This document shows, piece by piece, positions 26,197-34,843 of a DNA stretch of 64,000 nt; the first letter of the stretch is position 1; each line of letters opens with the position of its first letter. Below the pieces are notes generated by a model. It made no database searches and was not told where the DNA came from. It was given only the letters and a program-made list of their open reading frames with translations. The stretch comes from Siminovitchia acidinfaciens. Lineage in GTDB: Bacteria; Bacillota; Bacilli; Bacillales; Bacillaceae_C. The stretch spans positions 1 through 64,000 of the forward strand of contig NZ_QYTV02000007.1 in assembly GCF_003605385.1 (NCBI RefSeq), in the 5' to 3' direction. The translations under genes were made by a program, and so were the position numbers.

Positions 26197-27105
26197 TTAT
26201 GTCACATCCTTTAACACAGCATGATTGCGTAAAACTAGAAAAGCCAATCCCAATATCACAATTGTTACGATAAAAAGCACTAATGATAAAGCTGAAGCCA
26301 TGTGCCAGTTGAGCGTCTTGTTAATGTAATTTTCAATGACCATGGAAATCATCATTTCACTTGATCCCCCAAGTAAAGCGGGGGTGACAAAAAATCCGAG
26401 GCTCATTACGAAAACCAAAAGAGATCCTGCTAAAATGCCCGGCAACGAAAGAGGAAAATTGATTTGAAAAAAAGCCGCAATAGGACGTGCTCCCAGCCCT
26501 TCCGCTGCCTGATAAAGCCGCTGGTCAATCCCTTTCATGACGGAATAAAGGCTGAAAAACATGAATGGATACAGAACATGCACCATCCCGATCACAACAC
26601 CGGTTGTGGTATATAAAAGCTTGATCGGTTCATCGATAATGCCGAGAGCCATGAGAGCCTGATTAATGACCCCTTGGTCTTGTAGCATGACTATCCAAGA
26701 AAAAGTCCGGACCAGGAGGCTAATCCAGAAAGGAATCATCGCCAAGGCCAGAATCATATTTTTCCATAAATTTGATTCAATCCTGATCAAAAGATAAGCG
26801 ATCGGATAGGAGATCAGTAAAGAAATAACCGTTACAAGAAATGAAATTTTTAATGTAATCCAAATGACATCCAAATAAACTTTATTAGTGAAAATATGCT
26901 GCATATGTTCTAGAGTAAAAGCCCCGCTGCTGTCAGCGATGCCAAGCTTAAACAGCTCGATCATTGGATAAAGCAGCAGTACAACGACATAAGCCAATGG
27001 TATGATTGCCAATAGCCATTTCAAACCCGGAATCTTTGTAAAAAGCCCCGGTGTTGGAACGCTGTAACTTCTGATAGGCTGTTTCTCTTGCTTTGCATCT
27101 ATCAC
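26197..27105 (-). CDS. Polyamine-type ABC permease (PotB-like, locus 1)
   Basis: 302-residue permease with about six transmembrane helices after a ~30-residue cytoplasmic N-terminus. EAA loop AAEGLGARPIAAFFQINFP lies near residue 200. Start is a GTG at 27105 with AGGAAG upstream. It lies between the ATPase gene and the PotC-like gene in a tightly packed operon and forms the other half of the channel. Confidence 0.85.
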   Translation of the reverse strand: MIDAKQEKQPIRSYSVPTPGLFTKIPGLKWLLAIIPLAYVVVLLLYPMIELFKLGIADSSGAFTLEHMQHIFTNKVYLDVIWITLKISFLVTVISLLISYPIAYLLIRIESNLWKNMILALAMIPFWISLLVRTFSWIVMLQDQGVINQALMALGIIDEPIKLLYTTTGVVIGMVHVLYPFMFFSLYSVMKGIDQRLYQAAEGLGARPIAAFFQINFPLSLPGILAGSLLVFVMSLGFFVTPALLGGSSEMMISMVIENYINKTLNWHMASALSLVLFIVTIVILGLAFLVLRNHAVLKDVT

Positions 27106-27141
27106 TGTACATCACTTCCTTTTTCATAGACTTATCCGGAA

Positions 27142-28260
27142 TTATGAGGACGCCGCCTTTAATGGACCGCTTACATTTTCAGACGATTCATCTTCCAATA
27201 TCGTGGCGTCTTGGGGATTCCAGCCAAAAGTCAATTCCTCCCCTACAGTGATTGCATGGGACAATAATGAAGGGACTTTGATCTTCATCTCTTCTCCTTC
27301 TTTAGTTTTTACAAGGATGATAAGCGCCTCCCCCACATATATGACGGACATCACTTTAGCTTTGAGTGTGTTTTTCAAGGCCTTCCCTGCTTCAGCCAAT
27401 TGAATGTTTTCGGGACGAAGAGCAATCAATACTGATGTTGTATCGAATGACTGATCTCTGCTTTGGATTGTAACCATCTGGCCATTTTGTAATTGAATGT
27501 TGGCATTTTCGGAATCCTCGTTAAGAACTGTTCCTTTTAACAAGTTAATATCACCTATGAATTCAGCAACAAATCGATTTTTAGGATACTTATATAAGTT
27601 TTCAGGTGTATCGATTTGTTCGATTCCTCCATTGTTCATCACACAGATCCTGTCGGACATCGTTAACGCTTCCTCCTGGTCATGAGTAACAGAGATGGTG
27701 GTTATTCCCAAACTTTCCTGAATGCTTTTAATCTCGATCTGCATACGCTGGCGCAAATTTTTATCCAGTGCACTTAAAGGCTCGTCCAATAAGAGGAGAG
27801 GCGGGCTGAAAACAATCGCTCTGGCTAATGCAACGCGTTGTTGCTGACCTCCACTCATTTGAGCAGGATAATGCCCTGCATACTGTTCCAAGTGGACAAT
27901 CTTTAAAACTTCCTCAACTTTATGTTTTATTTCCTGCTTTCTCAGTTTGCGCTTCTTCAATGGATAAGCAATGTTCTCGGCCACAGTCATATGAGGAAAA
28001 AGGGCATAGTTCTGAAAAACCATGCCAATATTTCTTTCATAAGGCTTTTTAGAAGAGATATTCTCATTTTTTAACATGATAGATCCGGAACTGACTTCTT
28101 CAAATCCTGCAATCAGTTTCAACAGTGTTGTCTTGCCTGAACCGCTTGGTCCAAGAATCGTAAAGAACTCTCCTTGCTCAACCGTTAAATTCGCATTATT
28201 TACCGCTCTGAACTTTTTGTAGTACTTCGTGACATTTTGAATCTCTAAGTTGCTTGTCAT
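27142..28260 (-). CDS. Polyamine-type ABC transporter ATPase (PotA-like)
   Basis: 372-residue ATP-binding subunit. Walker A GPSGSGKTT (about residue 37), Q-loop FQNYALFPHMTV, signature MSGGQQQR (about 136), Walker B LLLDEPLSALD and switch histidine in SVTHDQEEA are intact. A C-terminal TOBE-type regulatory domain follows (from about residue 240). It is the first gene of the operon and is divergent from the LysR gene. Locus 2 at 56-59 kb has permeases and binding protein but no ATPase, so this protein may energise both. The preferred ATG at 28260 follows GGGGAGGGG; a TTG one codon earlier is also possible. Confidence 0.87.
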   Translation of the reverse strand: MTSNLEIQNVTKYYKKFRAVNNANLTVEQGEFFTILGPSGSGKTTLLKLIAGFEEVSSGSIMLKNENISSKKPYERNIGMVFQNYALFPHMTVAENIAYPLKKRKLRKQEIKHKVEEVLKIVHLEQYAGHYPAQMSGGQQQRVALARAIVFSPPLLLLDEPLSALDKNLRQRMQIEIKSIQESLGITTISVTHDQEEALTMSDRICVMNNGGIEQIDTPENLYKYPKNRFVAEFIGDINLLKGTVLNEDSENANIQLQNGQMVTIQSRDQSFDTTSVLIALRPENIQLAEAGKALKNTLKAKVMSVIYVGEALIILVKTKEGEEMKIKVPSLLSHAITVGEELTFGWNPQDATILEDESSENVSGPLKAASS

Positions 28261-28363
28261 CAAGTTGCCCCTCCCCTATTTAAAAATCAATTCTGAATAT
28301 TAAACTTAAAATTTATCACTTCCAAAAATTCGACAAAAAGAAAGGATGCCGGAATGACTCTAT

Positions 28364-28378
28364 TCAAAACGCTTACAT
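28364..28378. promoter_or_regulatory. cre-like site upstream of the potA-type operon
   Basis: On the minus strand ATGTAAGCGTTTTGA, matching WTGNAANCGNWNNCW except the next-to-last base. It lies about 105 bases before the potA start in the divergent intergenic region, which also holds the near-palindrome ACAAAATTTGT (28411-28421). Confidence 0.5.
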
Positions 28379-28521
28379 TTACTCGTATTCTATTTGCTAA
28401 TAAAGCTTCTACAAAATTTGTCATTTTTTTTAGTATAGTTTAAATAGTATCTTGAATTTCCATAAATGTAAAATATATAATAAAATTAGAATATATATAT
28501 TTTATATATAAGGGTGATTAA

Positions 28522-29436
28522 ATGGATATGCAGAAGCTAAAATACTTTATCGCTGTTGTGGAGAATGGCACCGTTTCAAAGGCTGCCAAGGTCTTGAATA
28601 TGACTCAGCCGCCCTTAAGCATGCTCTTAAAGAAATTCGAAGAGGAGATAGGGATACAATTATTCAGGAGGGAAGGAAAGCGTCTATTTCTGACAGACTC
28701 CGGTCAAATGGTTTATCAACGGGGGATAGAATTATTGGCGAGCTCGGAGGCCATTCTTCAGGAGGCACGGGAATATCAGAAGGATCATCGTGGCACCGTA
28801 TCCATCGGATGTGCGACAGTATCCAACTTTTCATTGATTCCGGAAGTAATCAAACGGATGAATGATCGAAGCATCAATATATCCACTCACGTAAAAGAAG
28901 GCTCAACACCATTCATTCTCGAACATCTACGCTTCCATAAAGTGGATATAGGAATCATAAGAAATGTTTATAATAGGGATGATTTAATTACTACCAAACT
29001 ATTATCCGAGCCGATAATGGTTGCTGTGCCTCCAAATCATCCGCTTGCCGAAAAAAGTTCCGTAACGTTGGAAGCGTTAAAAAATGAAAACTTCCTTCTT
29101 CATCACTCTTCATATGAATATAATATTTCGGATAATATCATCATGGAATGCAAGAAAAGTGGGTTTTCACCTAATATCATTTATTGGGGAACTGAAACAT
29201 TGCCTATGCTTGGTATGGTTAATGCTGGCATGGGGATTGCATTTCCACCTAAATCAGTCATTAAAAGCGTGGGCGTCTCCCTTCCGCCAATGCTTGAGCT
29301 CATCAATCCTGAAATCATCACCACCTTGAATTTAGTCACTGTAAAAAACAATGTAAAAAAAGAAGCCGTTGACATCTTTTTGAAAATAACAAAAGAAGTT
29401 ATTGCGGAGATTGAGGAGGATTTTATACTATACTGA
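28522..29436 (+). CDS. LysR-family regulator of polyamine-like locus 1
   Basis: 304 residues. The winged helix-turn-helix occupies residues 1-60 (GTVSKAAKVLNMTQPPLSML) and the effector-binding domain the rest. It is transcribed away from potA with 258 bases between, the standard LysR arrangement for controlling the divergent operon. It is clearly a paralogue of the LysR protein at 59291; for example GFSPNIIYWGTETLPML corresponds to GFSPDVVYWGTEVFPML. This suggests that the two transport loci respond to related inducers. A strong terminator follows. Confidence 0.85.
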   Translation: MDMQKLKYFIAVVENGTVSKAAKVLNMTQPPLSMLLKKFEEEIGIQLFRREGKRLFLTDSGQMVYQRGIELLASSEAILQEAREYQKDHRGTVSIGCATVSNFSLIPEVIKRMNDRSINISTHVKEGSTPFILEHLRFHKVDIGIIRNVYNRDDLITTKLLSEPIMVAVPPNHPLAEKSSVTLEALKNENFLLHHSSYEYNISDNIIMECKKSGFSPNIIYWGTETLPMLGMVNAGMGIAFPPKSVIKSVGVSLPPMLELINPEIITTLNLVTVKNNVKKEAVDIFLKITKEVIAEIEEDFILY

Positions 29437-29510
29437 ACCCACACATTTCTCCTCAATCAGCGCGGGAATATTAACAACTTAAGTATTTTTTCACTTTCTA
29501 ACAAAGAAAT

Positions 29511-29545
29511 GAACTGGCCCCTGTCAAATAGACAGGGGCCAGTTC
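29511..29545. terminator. Bidirectional terminator
   Basis: Perfect 15-bp stem, GAACTGGCCCCTGTC-AAATA-GACAGGGGCCAGTTC, between convergent genes (lysR and a small protein gene). Confidence 0.8.
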
Positions 29546-29568
29546 ATAACAACAAAGCTGTTCGCTTT

Positions 29569-29796
29569 TTACTTCACATACTCCTCCAGCTTCTGGTCTC
29601 TTTCTTCTTTCTCTTCCTCCGAAGCCAAATCGTATTTCTTCAAAAGATGGAATACTTCATTCAAGGTTTCCTGCGGCTGCTCACTTTGCAAAAATTGCCC
29701 CAGCCCTTCTGCCAGACTTGCAGGCAAAAATTTCACCTGGCTTTCCAGCTTTCCAACTACGTCCTCACGAGAGTGGTCGATGTTGCATTTGCTCAT
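29569..29796 (-). CDS. Small conserved-looking protein of unknown function
   Basis: 75-residue soluble, acidic, helix-rich protein with a single Cys near the N-terminus (MSKCNIDHSREDVVGKLESQ) and a charged C-terminal tail (SEEEKEERDQKLEEY). The start at 29796 is supported by AAGGGGTGATAGGA. It resembles small group-specific Bacillus proteins that I cannot name. It lies between the LysR gene and a dispersed repeat, so its neighbours give no functional clue. Confidence 0.6.
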   Translation of the reverse strand: MSKCNIDHSREDVVGKLESQVKFLPASLAEGLGQFLQSEQPQETLNEVFHLLKKYDLASEEEKEERDQKLEEYVK

Positions 29797-29818
29797 TCCT
29801 ATCACCCCTTTCTATAAG

Positions 29819-30127
29819 GAGAAGCGCAAGGCGCCCGCCTATCGGCGACAAGCACAAGACGAATTTTGATGAGGGAGCTTTTCAGCCACCACAGCAAAGC
29901 TGCTTACTTAATTACATCGTGAGAAACATCTCCGAATAGGCTTCATGCAGCTTTGCGACGAGCTGAACAAAGCTTCCTCGAATATGCTATGGCGCAGGAG
30001 CACAATCTTCCTGAATAAGCCTCCTGGCAGCTTGTGACCTCGAGCCGATGGCGCCTGGCCGACTATAATGCGCCACGTCCTGTGGCGCCGTCAGCAATAG
30101 AACCTCCTGTCCTTCGGAGCTAGACAT
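29819..30127 (+). repeat. Dispersed structured repeat, copy 2 (full length)
   Basis: About 309 bases. Order of segments: an AAGCGCAAGGCGCC-type head, CAGCCACCACAGCAAAGCTG, CAGCTTTGCGACGAGCTGAA, CTATGGCGCAGGAGCACAAT, CAGCTTGTGACCTCGAGC, then the hairpin GCGCCAC-GTCCT-GTGGCGC (30070-30088), CCTCCTGTCCTTCGGAGC and the TAGACATA tail. It lies between pxpC (locus 1) and the small gene. Confidence 0.88.
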
Positions 30128-30179
30128 AACATACCCTTGTTTGAATAGAAAATTTAGCTTAAACGATAAAAACAGCTGG

Positions 30180-31157
30180 CTATCTTTTCAACATTTCCTC
30201 CAGCCGCGCAAGCTTTTCGTTGCGCTCTTTTCTAGCCTCGATGGCCTGGTCCAATGTGATGGCGACAAACCGGCATGTTGACAGCGGACGGGATTGGGCG
30301 ATGAGGTCCAAATCCTGGCTGATGACTGTTCCGATGGTGACAAAACCGCCCCCTGTCGTAGCGTCATTTTGCAAGACGATCAGTTCCTCTTCATTCGTAA
30401 ACATGAGTCCACCGATTGGATAAGCAAAGTCTACGACATTCGTATAACTTCTCCCCGCTCCAAAGGGCGGGTCTTCCTCGATAAAAGATACTTTTGCCCC
30501 GGTATACCGATAGGCGACCCGGTTCGATTCCGGTGACACGGTCCATTCCGAATTTAAGAACGTCTTCAATCCTTGATCGCTGATCATATGCCCCTTGATC
30601 CCCATCGTTACCCGGATTTCCTGCATTCTGCTAAAAGCGGGGATAAAATCAGCTGGAACCGACATGCCCGCTTGTTTGAAGACCCCTGGAAGCGGTTCGT
30701 TTATTTGAACCTGGTCCCCCTTTTCCAGCTTTCTTCCTTTGAAACCGCCTATTTTACTTAATTCATAGGTGGACCTGCTGCCCAGCACTTCAGGAACATC
30801 AATTCCCCCTGACACACATAAGAAGGCCTTTACACCTTCCCGGCACGCGTTCAAGGAAAGCACATCCCCTTCTTGTACCGAAGTCGCTTCCCAAAAATCG
30901 ACAGGACGGCCGTTTATAGAAGCTTGCATCGGAGCCCCTGTCAAGGCAATGACCGTACTTTTATGAAAACACATCTTTCCGCCAAACAGCGTCATTTCCA
31001 GGCCGGCAAAGTCCACCGGATTTCCGACAAGCAGATTCCCTGCCATGAATGAATATTTATCGGCTGCTCCGGAAGGCGGCACTCCCAAATGATAGTTTCC
31101 CAGCCTCCCCAAGTCCTGCACGGTCGACCATAGTCCTGGTTCTATGATTTCTATCAT
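30180..31157 (-). CDS. PxpC/KipA-family carboxylase-hydrolase subunit (copy 1)
   Basis: 325 residues. PxpC (also YbgK/KipA) is the larger partner of the PxpB-PxpC unit, which together with PxpA opens 5-oxoproline at the cost of ATP; the family is also related to the carboxyltransferase part of urea amidolyase. Diagnostic segments are GLWSTVQDLGRLGNYHLGVP, PSGAADKYSFMAGNLLVGNP near residue 30, DPPFGAGRSYTNVVDFAYPIGG near 220 and NDATTGGGFVTIGTVISQDL near 262. It follows pxpB copy 1 by one base and lies downstream of a sigma-54 activator. No PxpA gene is adjacent to this pair; the only one is at 43221. Confidence 0.83.
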   Translation of the reverse strand: MIEIIEPGLWSTVQDLGRLGNYHLGVPPSGAADKYSFMAGNLLVGNPVDFAGLEMTLFGGKMCFHKSTVIALTGAPMQASINGRPVDFWEATSVQEGDVLSLNACREGVKAFLCVSGGIDVPEVLGSRSTYELSKIGGFKGRKLEKGDQVQINEPLPGVFKQAGMSVPADFIPAFSRMQEIRVTMGIKGHMISDQGLKTFLNSEWTVSPESNRVAYRYTGAKVSFIEEDPPFGAGRSYTNVVDFAYPIGGLMFTNEEELIVLQNDATTGGGFVTIGTVISQDLDLIAQSRPLSTCRFVAITLDQAIEARKERNEKLARLEEMLKR

Positions 31158-31158
31158 G

Positions 31159-32040
31159 TTAAAAGTCTCCTGTCAATTCATGGATGTATCCATGGCCTTT
31201 TTCTGCGTATTCCAACGGAGAAAGCTCAAGGTTTTTCATTCGGTATTTATATGTGCCTTCTTCCACTGCCGCACGGATCCGGCCATACTCGGACTCGTCG
31301 ATGGACCGGTACTTCCAAATATCACCCGCCCTGGCTAAAAAATAGGAGTCCAGCTCAGGTAAGTATTTTTCATGGTCAACTACAGGGACGGCAGACATGC
31401 CTACAAGCTGGTAGCTTCCCGGGCCGTTTACTGGATAGATGACGTTAAATGCCCCGCCAATGCCAATGCTGCGAGCTGGAGTATTTGTCCTCGGGCTGGC
31501 GTATTTCGGCGCCTGGATCATTTCCTCCGGGTGGATGCCCAGCGGGAAATGCCAAGCTGTTCCGGGGAGAAACCCCACCATCGTAATCAAATAAGGAGTG
31601 CTGGAATGCTTTTCAATGAATGCTTCCTTATCCTTAAATCCATTCATACGCATGACATATTCAAAGTTGGTCATGTCAGGGGAATCGTGCCGGTCCTTGA
31701 ACCGTTCGGAGTATTCTCTCGTAACCGGGTCATCATACCAAATCGGGATTTCTACCATCCTTACAGACAGATTCAATTCTTTCGGATTGCTTTTCGTCAA
31801 ATCGATCTCCCTCAAATAATCCAACAGGTCCCTCGCCGAAATGATATCCGGGTTATAGCGGACCAGATAAGAAGCGTTGGAGGAAGCAATGTCAGTAATG
31901 CCCGGTATGTTCCTTTTTCTCAGTTCAGCGGTAATAGCCAATGCCTTAAAATTGCTTTCCACTCTCATATCGCGGGAGATTTCGGCATAAATGTACTCGT
32001 CACCGCCAAAATTAAAATTCGTTTCAGGCAATGTAAACAT
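31159..32040 (-). CDS. PxpB/KipI-family subunit (copy 1)
   Basis: 293 residues. PxpB (KipI/YbgJ) is the cyclophilin-like partner of PxpC. Visible marks are FGGDEYIYAEISRDM at the N-terminus, TPYLITMVGFLPGTAWHFPL (about residue 150) and YASPRTNTPARSIGIGGAFN followed by IYPVNGPGSYQLVGM. It starts 10 bases after the sigma-54 activator gene, so regulator, pxpB and pxpC probably form one transcript. In Bacillus subtilis the homologue KipI also inhibits a sporulation kinase, but the genomic context here points to metabolism. Confidence 0.83.
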   Translation of the reverse strand: MFTLPETNFNFGGDEYIYAEISRDMRVESNFKALAITAELRKRNIPGITDIASSNASYLVRYNPDIISARDLLDYLREIDLTKSNPKELNLSVRMVEIPIWYDDPVTREYSERFKDRHDSPDMTNFEYVMRMNGFKDKEAFIEKHSSTPYLITMVGFLPGTAWHFPLGIHPEEMIQAPKYASPRTNTPARSIGIGGAFNVIYPVNGPGSYQLVGMSAVPVVDHEKYLPELDSYFLARAGDIWKYRSIDESEYGRIRAAVEEGTYKYRMKNLELSPLEYAEKGHGYIHELTGDF

Positions 32041-32050
32041 AGTTTCCCCC

Positions 32051-34078
32051 TTATCCCCTGATCTTTTTCATCCGTCTGCTGATTGTAGCAGGGCTAACCT
32101 CCAAAACTTCCGATACTTTAGCCGCTGTACCGTATTTCTTCATGCCGAGTTCTATCAACTGCGTCTCAAGCTCGGTCACAGCTTCTTTCAACGGCATCAT
32201 CTCCAATACGAGCGGCTGTTTTCTCTTTGATTCATCATCACCGTACAGCACCTTCAAAACAACCTCGCGGTCAATCCACTCTTCCTCGCTAAAAACAATC
32301 AATCTCTCAATTATATTTTCCAATTCTCTAATATTTCCGGGCCATCCGTACGTTTCAAGCACTGAAATCGCATCAGGTGTATAGCTCTTCTCTATACTGT
32401 ACATATGCTTGAACTGTTCTAGAAAATAAACTGCCAATGGAAAAATATCTTCTTTTCTCTCCCGAAGCGGAGGAATTCGGAGTGGAATGACATTCAAGCG
32501 GTAAAAGAGATCTTCTCGGAACTCCCCGTTTGCTACCATTGCTTTCAAGTCTTTGTTCGTGGCAGCAATTATCCGGACATCAATTGGAATTGTATCCGTC
32601 CCTCCGATGCGTGCGACTTCCCGTTCCTGAATCACCCGGAGCAGCTTCACCTGCATGTTCAACGGAAGATCCCCGATTTCATCAAGAAAAATTGTTCCCG
32701 TATTGGCCAGCTCAAATAATCCAGCTTTTCCTCTTCGGTCAGCTCCCGTAAATGCTCCTTTTTCATAACCAAACAGCTCGCTTTCAATCAGCTGCTCAGG
32801 AATGGCGCCGCAGTTGACTCGGATAAGAGGACAGTCTTTCCTAGGGCTGGCAGCATGGATTTCATGCGCAAAAATTTCTTTTCCCACCCCGGACTCCCCT
32901 TCTAGGAGAATGGTGGAATTCATCTTGGCCGCTCTCCTAAGATTGTTTAAAAGAGAAGCAATTTTTCCAGAACGGTAGACAAGCTGCTTTTCTTCCGTCC
33001 GGATAGATGGAGCATCCTCCTCTTTTTGTTCATGGGGTGGTGCAGTCGAAGTGATCTCACGCGAAAGGATGACCACTTTTTCCAGTTTTCCCTCATGATA
33101 GACTGGCGTGGCGACAGACCAGATCCGGGTATTGCTAGAGGATTCCTGGATGGAGGTCACTTTCTTTTTCTGGCCGACACACATCTCAAAAATATCTGGC
33201 TGAAAAATCTTCGTCCTCGCAAAATCCCTTATTTGCTTCCCAATAATCTGATCCGCTTCTTCCATTTTCCAAAAACTTCTTAAAAATTTTCCGGCTACGC
33301 GAAGAATGATTCCTTTTTCATCAATGACTAAAATCTGCTCATTGGATGAATCATAGACTGCCTGCAAATCAGAATACAGATGTCGGACAAAGTCCAGTTC
33401 CTGAACAGCCTCCTCGAATTCTTCCCGGAGGTAAAACATATGCACCAGCCCTGTGATTTCTCCTTCAATTTTTAGCGGGTAAAAATTTCCGCTCATTTGT
33501 TTGAAGTTGATTGTACTGTTCACACTGACTAGCGTCTCTCCAGAGAGCACCCTCTGTAAGTCCTTTTCAGTTGTCAAAAGCGCTTCATAATTTCGTGCTA
33601 AAAGAAAAGACCTGGGCAGGCCCAAAAATCTTTCCGCAGTTTCGTTCATGAATTCAATTTCAAATTGGCTGTTCGTCCTAACAATACCGACTCCCGCACC
33701 ATGGATGATTTCATTTAAATGAATCAACTGCAGTTCATTGATTTGGTGGCGGGCATTCCTGACCGTGCTGTACCCAGCAACATCGCCTTTTGAATCTACC
33801 CCTATCACAGTTGTAACATTATGAAAGAACTCTACCGGAATCGCATCAGGAACCTTTAATATATCGTTTTTATATTTAATCGGTTCATCTAGGCTCTGTC
33901 CCGTTTCAATCTGTTCTAGTAAACAACTGTTTGTAATATAGCCAACCAGTGCATCTTGCTCTTCAACAAAGGCGATATCAGTTCGCTCACTAGTAATCTT
34001 TTGAATAACCGATTTAATCGAATCATCATATCCGACCACTACTGTAATCGGTTTCAGGATGTCTTTCCAGAGAATCAA
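32051..34078 (-). CDS. Sigma-54-dependent transcriptional activator (CBS-PAS-PAS-AAA-HTH)
   Basis: 675 residues. An N-terminal CBS-domain pair (about 1-110) is followed by two PAS-like sensor domains (about 120-210 and 240-345). The AAA+ motor (about 372-600) has Walker A GESGVGKE, the GAFTGA loop that contacts sigma-54, and Walker B TGTIFLDEIGDLP. A C-terminal helix-turn-helix (AAKVSEVLEVSPATISRRMK) ends the protein. The start is TTG at 34078, with AGGAGGGATCCT upstream. It should activate -24/-12 promoters; the only strong one I see is at 47511-47528, in front of the biotin/Pxp operon of the same island. The sensors suggest control by a small molecule. Confidence 0.88.
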   Translation of the reverse strand: MILWKDILKPITVVVGYDDSIKSVIQKITSERTDIAFVEEQDALVGYITNSCLLEQIETGQSLDEPIKYKNDILKVPDAIPVEFFHNVTTVIGVDSKGDVAGYSTVRNARHQINELQLIHLNEIIHGAGVGIVRTNSQFEIEFMNETAERFLGLPRSFLLARNYEALLTTEKDLQRVLSGETLVSVNSTINFKQMSGNFYPLKIEGEITGLVHMFYLREEFEEAVQELDFVRHLYSDLQAVYDSSNEQILVIDEKGIILRVAGKFLRSFWKMEEADQIIGKQIRDFARTKIFQPDIFEMCVGQKKKVTSIQESSSNTRIWSVATPVYHEGKLEKVVILSREITSTAPPHEQKEEDAPSIRTEEKQLVYRSGKIASLLNNLRRAAKMNSTILLEGESGVGKEIFAHEIHAASPRKDCPLIRVNCGAIPEQLIESELFGYEKGAFTGADRRGKAGLFELANTGTIFLDEIGDLPLNMQVKLLRVIQEREVARIGGTDTIPIDVRIIAATNKDLKAMVANGEFREDLFYRLNVIPLRIPPLRERKEDIFPLAVYFLEQFKHMYSIEKSYTPDAISVLETYGWPGNIRELENIIERLIVFSEEEWIDREVVLKVLYGDDESKRKQPLVLEMMPLKEAVTELETQLIELGMKKYGTAAKVSEVLEVSPATISRRMKKIRG

Positions 34079-34210
34079 AGGATCCCTCCTATTCCGGGGA
34101 AGAGGTATTTCTTCTAAAAATAGAAAATATTAGTTTTAAAAAATATTCCCTTAAAATGACTATTGCTTTGTACAGATACGACGCCTTTCTATTATTATAA
34201 ACTCATTCTA

Positions 34211-34831
34211 TCAAATTTGCCGATAGATTTTCCGAGCCGTGTTATACGCATCGGGAGTATCGATATCATATAAAATTCCTTGGTCTTCCACTGGAAGCTT
34301 CCTTCTGATCGGAAAACGGTCCATGATCGCTTTTGCGCCCTGATCTCCTCGAATTTCCTGGAACCATTCCGCTTTTACATGGCCGAAAAAGACCGGATGT
34401 CCTGCAGTCCCTTTATAACTGGGCTGCAGGACAAACGGTTCGTCTTTTTCGGTGAGCATGAAATTACCAAGCTCATATATGTCACAGATCGTTTCCTGTG
34501 ACATAAATGGAAGGTCACCAAGAAACACCATCACGCCGGAATGGTGTTCGTTGATTTGGCTCATGGCCAATTTTAAAGATGTCCCCTGTCCCTTACTGTA
34601 ATCATTGTTTACCACCCACCGAAAACGAGAGTCTTCAATGCAGATTGTGTGCCGAATGGCTTCCGCCTTATGTCCGATGACTGCGATGATCTCGGAAAAG
34701 TCTTCTGCAAGTGTACGGTCAATGATATGTTCCAGCATAGGACGCTCTCCCAGAGGCAACAGCTGCTTTGCCGTGCCCATCCTGGAAGAAGTTCCTGCTG
34801 CAAGGATGATTGCACTTGTTGTTTGTCTCAT
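34211..34831 (-). CDS. mocA: Molybdenum cofactor nucleotidyltransferase, MocA/PucB-like
   Basis: 206 residues. NTP-transferase fold with the G-rich loop LAAGTSSRMGTAKQLLPL (about residues 10-27) and GDLPFMSQ near residue 105. MocA adds CMP to molybdopterin, giving the dinucleotide cofactor that xanthine dehydrogenase-family enzymes need. It lies immediately downstream of xdhC and coxE, in the maturation module of the molybdenum-hydroxylase island. It could use GTP like MobA, but the neighbours favour the cytidylyl type. Confidence 0.8.
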   Translation of the reverse strand: MRQTTSAIILAAGTSSRMGTAKQLLPLGERPMLEHIIDRTLAEDFSEIIAVIGHKAEAIRHTICIEDSRFRWVVNNDYSKGQGTSLKLAMSQINEHHSGVMVFLGDLPFMSQETICDIYELGNFMLTEKDEPFVLQPSYKGTAGHPVFFGHVKAEWFQEIRGDQGAKAIMDRFPIRRKLPVEDQGILYDIDTPDAYNTARKIYRQI

Positions 34832-34843
34832 ATGTGTACCTTC

